Origin: CAVXFS01 sp963761115
GTDB taxonomy: Bacteria; Pseudomonadota; Gammaproteobacteria; Burkholderiales; Gallionellaceae
DNA length: 64,000 nucleotides
Assembly: GCA_963761115.1 (NCBI GenBank)
Contig: CAVXFS010000004.1
Coordinates: 186,001-250,000, forward strand
Direction: 5' to 3'
Shown in pieces: positions 18,083 to 27,413 of this stretch (position 1 is the stretch's first letter; each line of letters starts with the position of its first letter). A program made the translations under genes and the position numbers. A model generated the notes under the pieces. It was not told where the DNA came from and did not search any database. It was given only the letters and a program-made list of their open reading frames with translations.

Positions 18083-18400
18083 CTATTTTTTCACAAGCAC
18101 ACCAAATTCCTGACCAAACTTGCGCAAGGCTTTTGCAGCTTCTTTATCCCCAGTGGCGCGCTCAAGCGTGTCCGCCATGGTCAGCAGGTTCTGGTGATAG
18201 AACTGCTTCATCTCGTCAACCATCATGTCCTTTGTCCACAGGTCGATGCGCAAGGTATTTTGTTCATTCGAATCCCACAGGGAAATCATCACGGCTTTAC
18301 TGGTGCTTGCTTTGTTGGCATCAGACGCGCTCCAGTCGATCCTTTCAGGATTGTCATTGTCGTCTAAAGTAACATTGAACTTGATTTCTGCATGTTTCAT
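18083..18400 (-). CDS. GldC family protein
   Basis: 105 residues starting MKHAEIKFNVTLDDNDNPERI and continuing WSASDAN ... AVMISLWDSNEQNTLRIDLWTKDMMVDEMKQF. This is the pattern of GldC, first named in gliding Bacteroidetes but also present in some Proteobacteria. No signal peptide or membrane segment; a small cytoplasmic protein. Its function outside gliding is not known, and no gld motility genes are in the window. A second, truncated copy lies about 1.6 kb to the left. Confidence 0.75.
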   Translation of the reverse strand: MKHAEIKFNVTLDDNDNPERIDWSASDANKASTSKAVMISLWDSNEQNTLRIDLWTKDMMVDEMKQFYHQNLLTMADTLERATGDKEAAKALRKFGQEFGVLVKK

Positions 18401-18535
18401 TTATGGATGAGTACCTGAGAATGAGGGGTCCGTGATTATCGCCATATTTACTGTCAATCGGCAAATGTAAATGCGGGAACTGCGTGAGGTAACAAGTAAA
18501 CAAAAAAGCAAAGGAGTCGGGTCAGCTCTGCTGCG

Positions 18536-19897
18536 CTACACCGTCGCTGTATCTGTACTTGTTTTCTCGATCATGTCGGACTTGACCATCCATTGATCCA
18601 TCAATTTGGCGGCCACCAGATCGCCGCACACGTTCACTGCCGTGCGGCTCATGTCGAGAATACGATCGACCCCCAGGATCAGGGCTATCCCTGCGGTTGG
18701 CACACCTGCTGTTTCCAGCACCATCGCGAGTATCACGATACCTACGCCGGGTGTACCCGGAGAGCCGATGGATGCGCCCACGGCAGTCACCACCACCAGA
18801 AGCAACGCGCCCAGGCTCAGGTCGATGCCAAACACCTGCGCCAGGAATATGGTCGCCACACCCTGATACAAGGCTGTGCCGTTCATGTTGATGGTGGCGC
18901 CAAGCGGAATGACGAATTGCGAAACGGAAGGGTGGACGCCAAGTTTTTCCTCGGCGGTCTTGATGGACAGCGGCATCACTGCGGCCGAACTCGAAGTCGA
19001 AAAGGCCAGTAGCAACACATCCCGTGCACTCCTGACAAATGCAAACGGCGATTCCCTTGCAACGAGATACACCAGCAGCAGATACAGCATCATCAGGACG
19101 GCAAGCCCAAGCAATACCGTGCCAACATAAACACCCATGCCGAGGATGGCGTTCAGGCCGATCTTGGTGGTGAGTTGCGCCATCAGGCCGAACACAGCGA
19201 TCGGTGCAAGTCGCATCGCCCAGCCGACGACAGTCATGCAAACTTCCTGCAACGAGGACATCAGGTCAAGCAGGGGTTTGGCCTGGGCAGGCTTCATCAT
19301 CACCAGCGCCACGCCCATAATCATCGCAAAAATGACCACCTGCAGCATTTGCCCTTCCACCATGGAAGTCAGCGGATTGCTCGGCAGGATGGTAACCAGC
19401 GTGTTCGGGAGCTCGGACAGGGTCGGTATCACAGCCTGGGGTGTTGTGCCTGTGGTAGCAGCGGTCTCCTGGGAAAGGTTCAGGCTGCTGCTATCGACAT
19501 ACTTGCCGGGGTTGATCGCGCTTGCCACGACAAGCCCGATAATGATGGCGATCGTGGTCGTCACGACGAAATAGGCCACCACCCCCACGCCCATTTTTTT
19601 CAGCTGCTGAAAACTTTCACTTGCGGTCAGGCCGCGCACCACGGAAGCAAAGATCAGCGGTATCACGATCATCTGGATCAGCGTCAGGAACAACCGTCCA
19701 GGCAAGGCCAGCCAGTTACCGATGGTTGTAGCCGTGTGAGGCGCAAGCCAGCCGGTGGTTGGCCCGATCAGCATGCCGATCGCTATACCCAGGAACATTC
19801 CGATCAGCACCTTCAGCCACAGCCGTCCCTTTACCAGCTTGTTCAGGTGATTGCTCAGAATGCTAAAGGGGTTATCGAAATTCAGGTGATGAAGCAT
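18536..19897 (-). CDS. Dicarboxylate/amino acid:cation symporter (DAACS family)
   Basis: 453 residues. It imports C4-dicarboxylates or glutamate/aspartate with Na+ or H+ across the inner membrane. The family signatures are all visible: the serine-rich hairpin FSTSSSAAVMPLS, the second motif GATINMNGTALYQ, the re-entrant GSPGTPGVGIVIL and the GVDRILDMSRTAVNVCGD helix that forms the substrate site. Eight membrane segments plus two hairpins are expected. It is transcribed alone. A GGGTCAG-type degenerate repeat lies at each end (near 18511 and 19960). Confidence 0.92.
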   Translation of the reverse strand: MLHHLNFDNPFSILSNHLNKLVKGRLWLKVLIGMFLGIAIGMLIGPTTGWLAPHTATTIGNWLALPGRLFLTLIQMIVIPLIFASVVRGLTASESFQQLKKMGVGVVAYFVVTTTIAIIIGLVVASAINPGKYVDSSSLNLSQETAATTGTTPQAVIPTLSELPNTLVTILPSNPLTSMVEGQMLQVVIFAMIMGVALVMMKPAQAKPLLDLMSSLQEVCMTVVGWAMRLAPIAVFGLMAQLTTKIGLNAILGMGVYVGTVLLGLAVLMMLYLLLVYLVARESPFAFVRSARDVLLLAFSTSSSAAVMPLSIKTAEEKLGVHPSVSQFVIPLGATINMNGTALYQGVATIFLAQVFGIDLSLGALLLVVVTAVGASIGSPGTPGVGIVILAMVLETAGVPTAGIALILGVDRILDMSRTAVNVCGDLVAAKLMDQWMVKSDMIEKTSTDTATV

Positions 19898-20046
19898 GAT
19901 GGCGTATTAAAAACCGATTGCATGGACATGTCCATTCCTGTTTGATGCGATCGTAGCATCGGGGTCAGCTCAATACGTCTCCTTTAATCCAATAGACCCA
20001 CAAAACCTGATTTAGGTTTAAGCTAGCATGCGAGTTTTCCGCCAAT

Positions 20047-21049
20047 GTGAATCAGATGATCCCCTTTTCCATCCTTGACCTGGCCCCGATCAATGAAGGC
20101 AGCGACGCGGCCCAGTCGTTTCGCAACACGCTCGACCTTGCCCGCCACGGCGAGCGCTGGGGCTACAACCGCATCTGGCTGGCCGAGCATCATGGCATGC
20201 CGGGCATCGCCAGCGCCGCGACCGCCGTCCTGATCGGGTATGTGGCCGGCGGCACTTCGACCATCCGTGTCGGCGCCGGCGGCATCATGTTGCCCAACCA
20301 TGCCCCGCTGGTGATCGCCGAACAGTTCGGCACGCTGGAATCGCTCTACCCCGGCCGCATAGACCTCGGCCTCGGGCGCGCGCCGGGTTCGGACCAGCTC
20401 ACCGCGCGCGCCTTGCGCCGCAATCTCGCCTCCGATGCCGATCAGTTCCCGCAGGATGTGGTCGAACTGATGGATTATTTTGCGGCAACGAAGCGGCATG
20501 CGGTTCGCGCGGTTCCGGGCGCCGGATTGAACATCCCGATCTGGATGTTGGGCTCCAGCCTGTTTCGGCGCGCAGCTGGCAGCGGCGCTGGGCCTGCCTT
20601 ACGCATTCGCATCACATTTTGCGCCGGCGCAGATGATGCAGGCGATCGCCCTGTATCGCACCACCTTTCAAGCCGTCGGAAAGGCTGGATAAACCGTACC
20701 TGATGCTCGGCTTCAACGTGTTCGCGGCAGATACGGATGAGGAAGCGCAATGGCATCGCAAGCTCGATGCAGCAGGCCTTTGTCAACCTGCGCAGCGGTC
20801 ACCCCAAACGCCTGCAGCCGCCGATCAAGGATTACCTGGACAGCATCGGCCCGCATGAACTGCGACTTGCTCGACCAGGTCCTGGCATGCTCGGCGATCG
20901 GCTCGCGCGACACGGTGAAAAATGCACTGGAAGATTTTATCGAACAGACCGAGGCGGATGAACTGATGATCACGTCGCAGATCTTCGACCAGGCTGCGCG
21001 TTTGCGATCCTATGAGATCACTGCGGACATCCGTGCAGTGCTGGATTGA
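20047..21049 (+). pseudogene. Luciferase-like (LLM class) flavin-dependent oxidoreductase, four frameshifts
   Basis: The first 170 residues are a normal MsnO8-type LLM oxidoreductase (FSILDLAPINEG ... RIWLAEHHGMPGIAS ... GGIMLPNHAPLVIAEQFG ... RIDLGLGRAPGSDQ). Then the frame shifts near 20564 (extra T in TGTTTCGG), 20650-20675 (extra base in CAAGCCG), about 20750 (one base missing) and about 20868. Joining the frames gives LGSSLF/GAQLAAALGLP ... TTFQPSERLDKPYLMLGFNV ... ASSMQQAFVNLRSG ... LDQVLACSAIGSRDTV, ending at 21049 with normal family length. The protein sequence is otherwise well conserved, so recent decay or sequence errors are both possible. Confidence 0.75.
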
Positions 21050-21305
21050 CTGACTGTCCCACACTTCGACCGCGACCTCAGAAGGTGCTGGCAGGACGCG
21101 CACCCCCAAACCCGGAGGCAAGTTCTACCTGCTGCGGCTGGCACTTGTGACGATTACGCATTAGTCACTGGCGGTTTGGTTGATTTCATGTATTAATGGT
21201 CAGCGTGGATCGCTCTGCGCCACCTCAACGGGCGAATCCTCTGGCAGCATTAGCGCCATTCCCTTTGTTTACCCGGTCAAATACCCATGTATCTGGAACG
21301 TACCG

Positions 21306-22613
21306 ATGACTAGCACACTATGGTTCATGCTCGTGGGCGGACTGTTGCTGTTCATGGGCCTGACTGCATCCATCCTCAAGCGTTCGATGATCACCTCCGC
21401 CATCATCTACCTGGCTGTGGGCGTGCTGGTCGGGCCGACCGCGTTCGACCTGTTCCATTTCAATCCGCTCAAGGAATCGGCGCTGCTCGAAGTGCTGACC
21501 GAGATCGCCGTGCTGATCTCGCTGTTCTCTGCCGGCGTCAAGATGCCGGTCCCATTCAATTTCACCCGCTGGCGCGCGCCGATCCTGCTGGCGACGGTAT
21601 CCATGACCGTCACTGTCGTGATGGTCGCAGAATTCGCCGTCTATGTACTGGGTATGCCATGGGGGGCAGGCATCTTGCTGGGCGCGATCGTCGCGCCCAC
21701 CGATCCGGTTCTGGCAACCGATGTACAGATCCGCCATCCCGGCGACCACGACCAGTTGCGCTTCACCCTGACTTGCGAGGCGGGAATGAATGATGGCAGC
21801 GCGTTCCCGTTCGTGATGCTGGGGTTGGGCTTGCTGGGCCTGCATGATATCGGCGATTCTGGCATCAACTGGATATCGGTCGATGTGCTGTGGGCGACGC
21901 TGGCTGGAATTGCCATCGGCATCGTCGCGGGCGTCACGCTGGCGCGTGTGGGATGGAAACTGCGCAGTGAGCCGCACAAGCACGAGTTGATGGACGACTT
22001 CCTCGGTCTCGGGCTGATCGGTATCGTTTACAGTCTGTCGGTGATGGTCAACGCATGGGGATTCCTGGCGGTGTTCTTTGCCGCCGTCGCGCTGCGCCAG
22101 ACCGAGCAGAAGCTGGCCAAGGCTGCGCAGGCAGCCATCGACGAACGCGCATCGCTGCTGCCTGCACGCGCGAAGACAGATGCACCGGCCGAGCCGGAAC
22201 CGCCGCAAACGGTCAGCGGCGGCTCGCTGGTGTTCAAGGAACACCTGGAACGGCTGTCGGAAGTGGTGCTGGTCCTGCTGATCGGCGGCACGCTGTACCT
22301 GAACTCATGGACCTGGGAAGCGGTGGGTCTGGCGCTGTTCCTGTTCGTGATCGTGCGTCCGGCCAGCGTCATCATCGGCATGCTGGGCACGAACGCCACC
22401 TGGCGCATACGCGGCCTGACCAGCTGGTTCGGCGTGCGTGGTGTTGGCTCGCTTTACTACCTGATGTATGCCATACAGAACGGATTGCCGGAACCACTGG
22501 CACTGCAGTTGATACAAATGACGCTGATCGTGGTCACGCTCTCGATCATTGTCCACGGAACCAGCGTCAAGCCGTTGATGGGGCTGTTCTGGCGGCGAGG
22601 GAAGCGGAATTAA
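21306..22613 (+). CDS. Cation:proton antiporter, NhaP/CPA1 type
   Basis: 435 residues from the ATG at 21306; the open frame extends back to 21180 but the extension looks non-coding. Twelve or so membrane segments. The motif GAIVAPTDPVLATDVQ and the later CEAGMNDGSAFPFVM carry the Asp residues of the CPA1 ion-binding site. A hydrophilic loop (about residues 275-310) precedes the last helices. It probably exchanges Na+ or K+ for H+ in the inner membrane. Confidence 0.88.
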   Translation: MTSTLWFMLVGGLLLFMGLTASILKRSMITSAIIYLAVGVLVGPTAFDLFHFNPLKESALLEVLTEIAVLISLFSAGVKMPVPFNFTRWRAPILLATVSMTVTVVMVAEFAVYVLGMPWGAGILLGAIVAPTDPVLATDVQIRHPGDHDQLRFTLTCEAGMNDGSAFPFVMLGLGLLGLHDIGDSGINWISVDVLWATLAGIAIGIVAGVTLARVGWKLRSEPHKHELMDDFLGLGLIGIVYSLSVMVNAWGFLAVFFAAVALRQTEQKLAKAAQAAIDERASLLPARAKTDAPAEPEPPQTVSGGSLVFKEHLERLSEVVLVLLIGGTLYLNSWTWEAVGLALFLFVIVRPASVIIGMLGTNATWRIRGLTSWFGVRGVGSLYYLMYAIQNGLPEPLALQLIQMTLIVVTLSIIVHGTSVKPLMGLFWRRGKRN

Positions 22614-22882
22614 AGCAATTGAAGGGGCCGCAATATTGCTTTGCGAAAATAACAAGATCAATGGAGTCTGGGCCCATCGATCCAGATGCTGATAGCCTGA
22701 TTGACCAGATGACTACCTTGATAGAAAATAAAAATAATGAAATCGACCCGGTTAAAGCGGTTGAGTTTATACATCAGAACTTTACATGGGCATCCTGCAC
22801 CAGGAATTGGCGGTTCCATTTCCATGCCAAATAGAGACATTCCATTCGCACCGGTAACTACTGCACAGAATAGTTGAATCTA
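22614..22882. other. Intergenic region with degenerate REP and possible gene remnant
   Basis: Contains GATCAATGGAGTCTGG GCCCATCGATCC at 22656-22683, a degenerate copy of the RAYT-type palindrome. After it, a short open stretch on the plus strand (about 22689-22834) encodes LIDQMTTLIENKNNEID followed by an aromatic-rich tail and a stop. It has no start codon and looks like the 3' remnant of a lost gene, but I cannot name it. Confidence 0.4.
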
Positions 22883-23644
22883 ATGAACGATACTTCGATA
22901 TATATACGAGATGCCATAACTGCATTCAATATGGGCAACTACCAGGAAGCCATGGGGTATTTAAAGCAGGTTTTCGATGCCGATGATGAGTTTCAAGAGC
23001 AGGAAGCAGTCAACTATGTGACTACCTTTTCCGTAACCGAAAGAAGGCAATTTTGGAGGGCGCCACAAGGGCTGTTTAATGATACTAATGATGTAAAAGG
23101 AATTTTCGAATCAATTTATGACAGGGCTATTTGGGGTGGTGGCTCTGGGTCCGGATCAGATTTCCACAACACCATTTTATATGCTGCATATGTACAGCAT
23201 CTTATGGAAAAGTATTCTGTAGAATCGGTTGTTGATATTGGTTGTGGAGATTGGAGATTTACAAAATATCTTGATTTTGACGGCCGACAATATCATGGTG
23301 TAGACATCGTGGCCTCTGTGATTTCAACAAATATACAGAACCATGCAAATAATAATATCCATTTCGAAACCGGGAATGCATCGGAATTTAATATTCCAAA
23401 ATGTGATTTATTGCTATGTAAGGATGTGTTGCAACATTTATCCAATGACAATGTAAGCTCAATTTTGAAGAGTAGTGTAGTGGCCACTCACGCCTTGTTC
23501 ACAAATGACTATTATCCGGTCAACGAAGATTGTAAGAATGGGGACACACGACCTTTAGATATTACGGCTGCTCCTTTTGATGTCAAAGCACGACCTCGTC
23601 TATCCTTTAACGGGAAAATCACATTTTTATGTAACAATCCCTAG
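22883..23644 (+). CDS. SAM-dependent methyltransferase with N-terminal TPR-like helices
   Basis: 253 residues from the ATG at 22883. Residues 9-35 (RDAITAFNMGNYQEAMGYLK) look like a TPR helix pair. A class I methyltransferase domain follows: motif I VVDIGCGDWRF (116-126), the acidic end of strand 2 in GVDIVAS (139-145), and DVLQHLS (181-187) after strand 4. The acceptor is unknown. Methyltransferases of this look often cap sugars in surface-glycan clusters, which fits the DUF5672 gene downstream. Markedly A+T-rich compared with flanking housekeeping genes. Confidence 0.75.
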   Translation: MNDTSIYIRDAITAFNMGNYQEAMGYLKQVFDADDEFQEQEAVNYVTTFSVTERRQFWRAPQGLFNDTNDVKGIFESIYDRAIWGGGSGSGSDFHNTILYAAYVQHLMEKYSVESVVDIGCGDWRFTKYLDFDGRQYHGVDIVASVISTNIQNHANNNIHFETGNASEFNIPKCDLLLCKDVLQHLSNDNVSSILKSSVVATHALFTNDYYPVNEDCKNGDTRPLDITAAPFDVKARPRLSFNGKITFLCNNP

Positions 23645-23816
23645 GCCAACACGATATTCTGCGAGGCGAGTGGATGGATATAAATTGATCATCCGGAATG
23701 CGTAAGAGTGGAAGTGACTTTCCCGGATAGATTGTTGCTCAACTATTTATACCCCCGTTACCTGAACTTGGAGGGGCGGGGGGAGATGGTTCCCGCCTTT
23801 CCGGTCAACTTCAAAC

Positions 23817-24536
23817 ATGAATAGAAATCAGAATATGTTAGACCTCTCAAATATCACTATTTTGTCGATCAACTGTATTGATCCGAAAGAATCTGTAAAA
23901 GCCATTCGGTATTCCAGCCGGCATATAAAGTTCAAGCAGGCAATCCTGTTTACTCATGAGCCTGCAGAATATGAAGGGATAAGAACTGTTGTTATTCCAA
24001 GACTTGGATCTATTCATGCTTATAGCAATTTTGTGTTGCGAGTGGCCGATTTTAAAATCGATTCCGATTTTTTCTTGTTTGTGCAGCCGGACGGATTTGT
24101 ATTAAATGCTGATAAATGGGATGAAAGTTTTCTTATGTTTGATTACATTGGTGCGGCATGGCCTTTTGAAAATAAATGGATTCAATTGCAAAAAACCAGG
24201 GATTACATGAATGGCTTTTTTAATAGGGTTGGAAACGGAGGTTTTTCAATAAGATCAAAAAAATTCGTTGAACTCAGTTCGAAATTCTCGAATTGCGAAG
24301 GATTCAGTGAGGATAGTTTTTTGTGCATTATCAAAGAAGGGTATATGAAAGAGAATGGTATTACTTTCGCGCCCACTTTCGTTGCAGATAAATTTTCAAA
24401 AGAAAATAACATGATTAACTGGGAAATCCCAATGAGGTTGGAGCCTTCATCTGTTTTCGGGTTTCACGGACACAACTTTATAAATTCGCGAGATCTGATA
24501 AATCTGAAAAATCAGGTATTGAAATCGTCACCATAG
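23817..24536 (+). CDS. DUF5672 family putative glycosyltransferase
   Basis: 239 residues (an alternative ATG lies at 23835). The conserved order of DUF5672 is visible: QAILFTHEP (41-49), LFVQPDGFVLN (87-97) with the DXD-like acidic centre, FDYIGAAWPF (108-117), VGNGGFSIRSKKF (138-150) and EDSFLC (165-170). The family is related to GT-A glycosyltransferases; donor and acceptor are unknown. Strongly A+T-rich. Together with the methyltransferase gene it lies between two degenerate REP copies (22656 and 24591). Confidence 0.7.
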   Translation: MNRNQNMLDLSNITILSINCIDPKESVKAIRYSSRHIKFKQAILFTHEPAEYEGIRTVVIPRLGSIHAYSNFVLRVADFKIDSDFFLFVQPDGFVLNADKWDESFLMFDYIGAAWPFENKWIQLQKTRDYMNGFFNRVGNGGFSIRSKKFVELSSKFSNCEGFSEDSFLCIIKEGYMKENGITFAPTFVADKFSKENNMINWEIPMRLEPSSVFGFHGHNFINSRDLINLKNQVLKSSP

Positions 24537-24590
24537 AGTCGCAGGTCAGCAGGTCAGGGTCAAGTCTTGCCTTTTGCCTGATGAATCTCG

Positions 24591-24627
24591 GGGTCAGGTC
24601 AGACTCGATCTATTCATTGATTGTCAA
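24591..24627. repeat. Degenerate RAYT-type REP
   Basis: GGGGTCAGGTCAGACTCGAT then CTATTCATTGAT. It shares the GGGTCAGACTCGATTGATT core of the transposase ends with small insertions. It is the right flank of the A+T-rich methyltransferase/DUF5672 pair. A related CAGGTCA-rich stretch lies just before it (24541-24570). Confidence 0.6.
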
Positions 24628-24704
24628 TTGCATACTCCTCATTAATCCCCGTTTCGGCCATCCACCCGGCACGTCTCGCAACCATCCTGTGGGATAATCG
24701 CAGG

Positions 24705-26869
24705 ATGAATTCCTCCCTGCTTGAAGGCCTCAATCCCGAACAACGCGCCGCCGTCGAACTGCCCGCCCGATCCGCGCTGATCCTGGCCGGCGCCGGCAGC
24801 GGCAAGACACGCGTGCTGACCACGCGCATCGCTTAGCTCATCAGCACCGGCCAGGTCAGCCCGCACGGCGTGCTCGCGGTGACCTTCACCAACAAGGCGG
24901 CGAAGGAAATGATCACGCGCCTCGAAGCGATGCTGCCGATCAACACGCGCGGCATGTGGATCGGCACCTTCCACGGCCTGTGCAACCGCATGCTGCGCGC
25001 GCATCATCGCGAGGCCAGCCTGCCGCAGACGTTCCAGATCCTCGATTCCGCCGACCAGCTTTCTGCGATCAAGCGGCTGATGAAGGCGATGAACGTGGAT
25101 GACGAAAAATATCCGCCGCGCGAGGTGCAGTATTTCATCAGCGGCAACAAGGAGCAGGGCCTGCGCGCGCAGGAGGTGGAGGCCTACGATCCCTACACGC
25201 GGCGCAAGGTGGAGATCTTCACCGAGTACGATGCGCAGTGCCAGCGCGAGGGCGTGGTGGATTTCGCCGAGCTGCTGCTGCGCTGCTACGAATTGCTGTC
25301 GCGCAACCAGCAGCTGCGCGAGCATTACCAGGAACGCTTCAAGCACATCCTGGTGGACGAGTTCCAGGACACCAACCCCCTGCAGTACCGCTGGCTGAAG
25401 CTGCTGGCCGGCAAGGACAATGCGCTGTTCGCGGTGGGCGACGACGACCAGTCGATCTACGCGTTTCGCGGCGCCAACGTCGGCAACATGCAGGAGCTGC
25501 TGCGCGATTTTCATGTCGAGAAGCGTGATCAAGCTGGAGCAGAACTACCGCTCGCACGGCAACATCCTCGATGCGGCCAATGCGCTGATCAGCCGCAACA
25601 AAAGCCGCCTCGGCAAGAACCTGTGGACCGATGCGCTCAAGGGCGAGCCGCTGCGCGTGTATGAGGCGCCGACCGATTACGACGAGGCGCGCTTCGTCGT
25701 CGAGGAGGTGCAGCAGCTCAACCGCGAGGGCGTGAAGCTGTCCGAGATCGCGCTGTTGTATCGCTCCAACGCGCAGTCGCGGGTGCTCGAACATGCGCTG
25801 GTGTCGGCGGGGGTGGCCTATCGCGTGTATGGCGGCCTGCGCTTCTTCGAGCGGCAGGAGATCAAGCACGCGTTGGCTTATTTGCGCCTGATGGAAAACA
25901 CCGACGACGACAACGCGCTGCTGCGCATCATCAACTTCCCCACGCGCGGCATCGGCGCGCGCACGGTCGAGCAATTGCAGGAAAGCGCGAAGATGCACAA
26001 CACCACGCTGTGGGATGCGGCGGCGCGCGCGGGCGGCAAGGTGTCGGCCTTTGTCGGGCTGATCGAGAAGCTGCGCAACGACACGCGCGAACTGCCGCTG
26101 CCCGAGATCATGGATCATGTGCTGCAGCACAGCGGCCTGGTTCCGCATTTCCAGAACGAGACCGGCGCGAAACTGCGCGAGGCGCAGGAGCGGCTGGAGA
26201 ACCTGAATGAGTTGATCAACGCCGCGACCATGTTCGTGCAGGAAAACGAGGACGACAGCCTCACCGCCTTCCTCACCCACGCCGCGCTGGAAGCGGGCGA
26301 GCACCAGGCCGAGGCCGGTGCCGACGCATTGCATATGATGACCGTGCACGCCGCCAAGGGACTCGAGTTCCACACGGTGTTCATCACCGGCCTGGAGCAG
26401 GGATTGTTCCCGCACCAGAACAGCATCAACACCGACGGCGGCCTGGATGAGGAGCGCCGCCTGATGTACGTCGCCCTGACCCGCGCACGGCGCAGGCTGT
26501 ACCTGACCTTTGCGCAGAGCCGCATGCTGCACGGGCAGGTGAATTACGGTGTGGTATCGGGTTTTTTACGCGAGTTGCCGGAAGAGTTGCTGCACTGGAT
26601 CACGCCGAAGCTGGCGCAGCGCAATCCGTTCGGGACATCGCCGGCTTCAGCGCAAGGGACAGCGGCGAGCGCGGTGCAGTCCATCCCTTCTCCCGCCAGC
26701 AAGCGAATCTCCATGGCATACCGGCCAGCGCGTGTTCCACCAGAAATTCGGCGAGGGCGTGATCCTGGGTTTCAAGGGCAGCGGGGCGGAGGGTCAGGTG
26801 CAGGTCAATTTCAAACGCGCCGGGACGAAGTTGCTGGTGCTGGAATACGCGAAATTGACGGCGATTTGA
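24705..26869 (+). CDS. uvrD: UvrD/PcrA-type DNA helicase II, disrupted by one stop and two frameshifts
   Basis: SF1A 3'-5' helicase of nucleotide-excision and mismatch repair. Starting at ATG 24705: Walker A GAGSGKT, motif Ia TFTNKAAKEM, IGTFHGLCNRMLR, motif II VDEFQDTN, motif III GDDDQSIYAFRGA, motif IV LEQNYRS, motif V MTVHAAKGLEF, motif VI YVALTRARRRLYLTFA, and the UvrD C-terminal Tudor-like end (QRVFHQKFGEGVILGF ... KLLVLEYAKL). Three lesions break the frame: a TAG at 24835 where the family has Trp (TRIA-W-LI), an extra A near 25521 (GAGAAGCGTG), and a shift between about 26640 and 26705. Every motif is intact once the frames are joined, which favours sequence error over a dead gene. Confidence 0.9.
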
Positions 26870-26882
26870 GATGGTTTGAAGT

Positions 26883-27295
26883 TGTCCCCGCCCCCTTGCA
26901 GGGGGAGGGTTAGGGAGGGGGTAGAGACTATGCGTACCCACATGTCCGTGGCATATCCACCGTCCTACCCCCATCCCAGTTGCCCCCTCGCTTCGCTCTC
27001 CCCCACTTAAAGGGGGAAGGAGCTAAGTCCCCTCCCCCTTGCAGGGGGAGGGTTAGGGTGGGGGTAGAGATTATGCATTCCCACCGTCTGCGGCAGATCC
27101 ACCGTCCTACCCCCATCCCAGTTGCCCCCTCGCTTCGCTCTCCCCCACTTAAAGGGGGAAGGAGCTAAGTCCCCTCCCCCTTGCAGGGGGAGGGTCAGGG
27201 TGGGGGTAGAGATTATGCATTCCCACCGTCTGCGGCAAATCCACCGTCCTACCCCTATCCCAGCCTTCCCCCTGCAAGGGGGTAGGAGCGAAAAC
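26883..27295. repeat. Three tandem copies of an about 142-bp palindromic repeat module
   Basis: Units begin near 26883, 27028 and 27170. Each has a palindrome CTCCCCCTTGCAGGGGGAG, then AGGGTGGGGGTAGAGA, a variable spacer, its inverted match TCCTACCCCCATCCCA, and a second palindrome CCCCCACTTAAAGGGGG (CCCCCTGCAAGGGGG in the last unit). The second and third units are nearly identical. The same module occurs singly at 34752, 36497 and inside polA at 31250. No gene is present between uvrD and the heptamer repeat. Confidence 0.85.
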
Positions 27296-27334
27296 CAAAG
27301 GAGCGAAGCGTTGGATTACGCTACGCTAACCCGA

Positions 27335-27413
27335 CCCACTCCCCACTCCCCACTTCCCACTTCCCACTTCCCACTCCCCACTTCCCACTCCCCACTCCCC
27401 ACCCCACTCCCTA
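27335..27413. repeat. Heptanucleotide simple repeat (CCCACTT/CCCACTC)
   Basis: About eleven degenerate copies of a 7-8-base unit alternating CCCACTT and CCCACTC. The tract reaches the stop codon of the convergent membrane-protein gene at 27411, so slippage here could change that protein's C-terminus. Confidence 0.8.

Noticed and set aside
26883..27295. Tandem spaced repeats that could suggest a CRISPR array
   Set aside because: Units are about 142 bp, only three, with near-identical spacers, and no cas gene is in the window.
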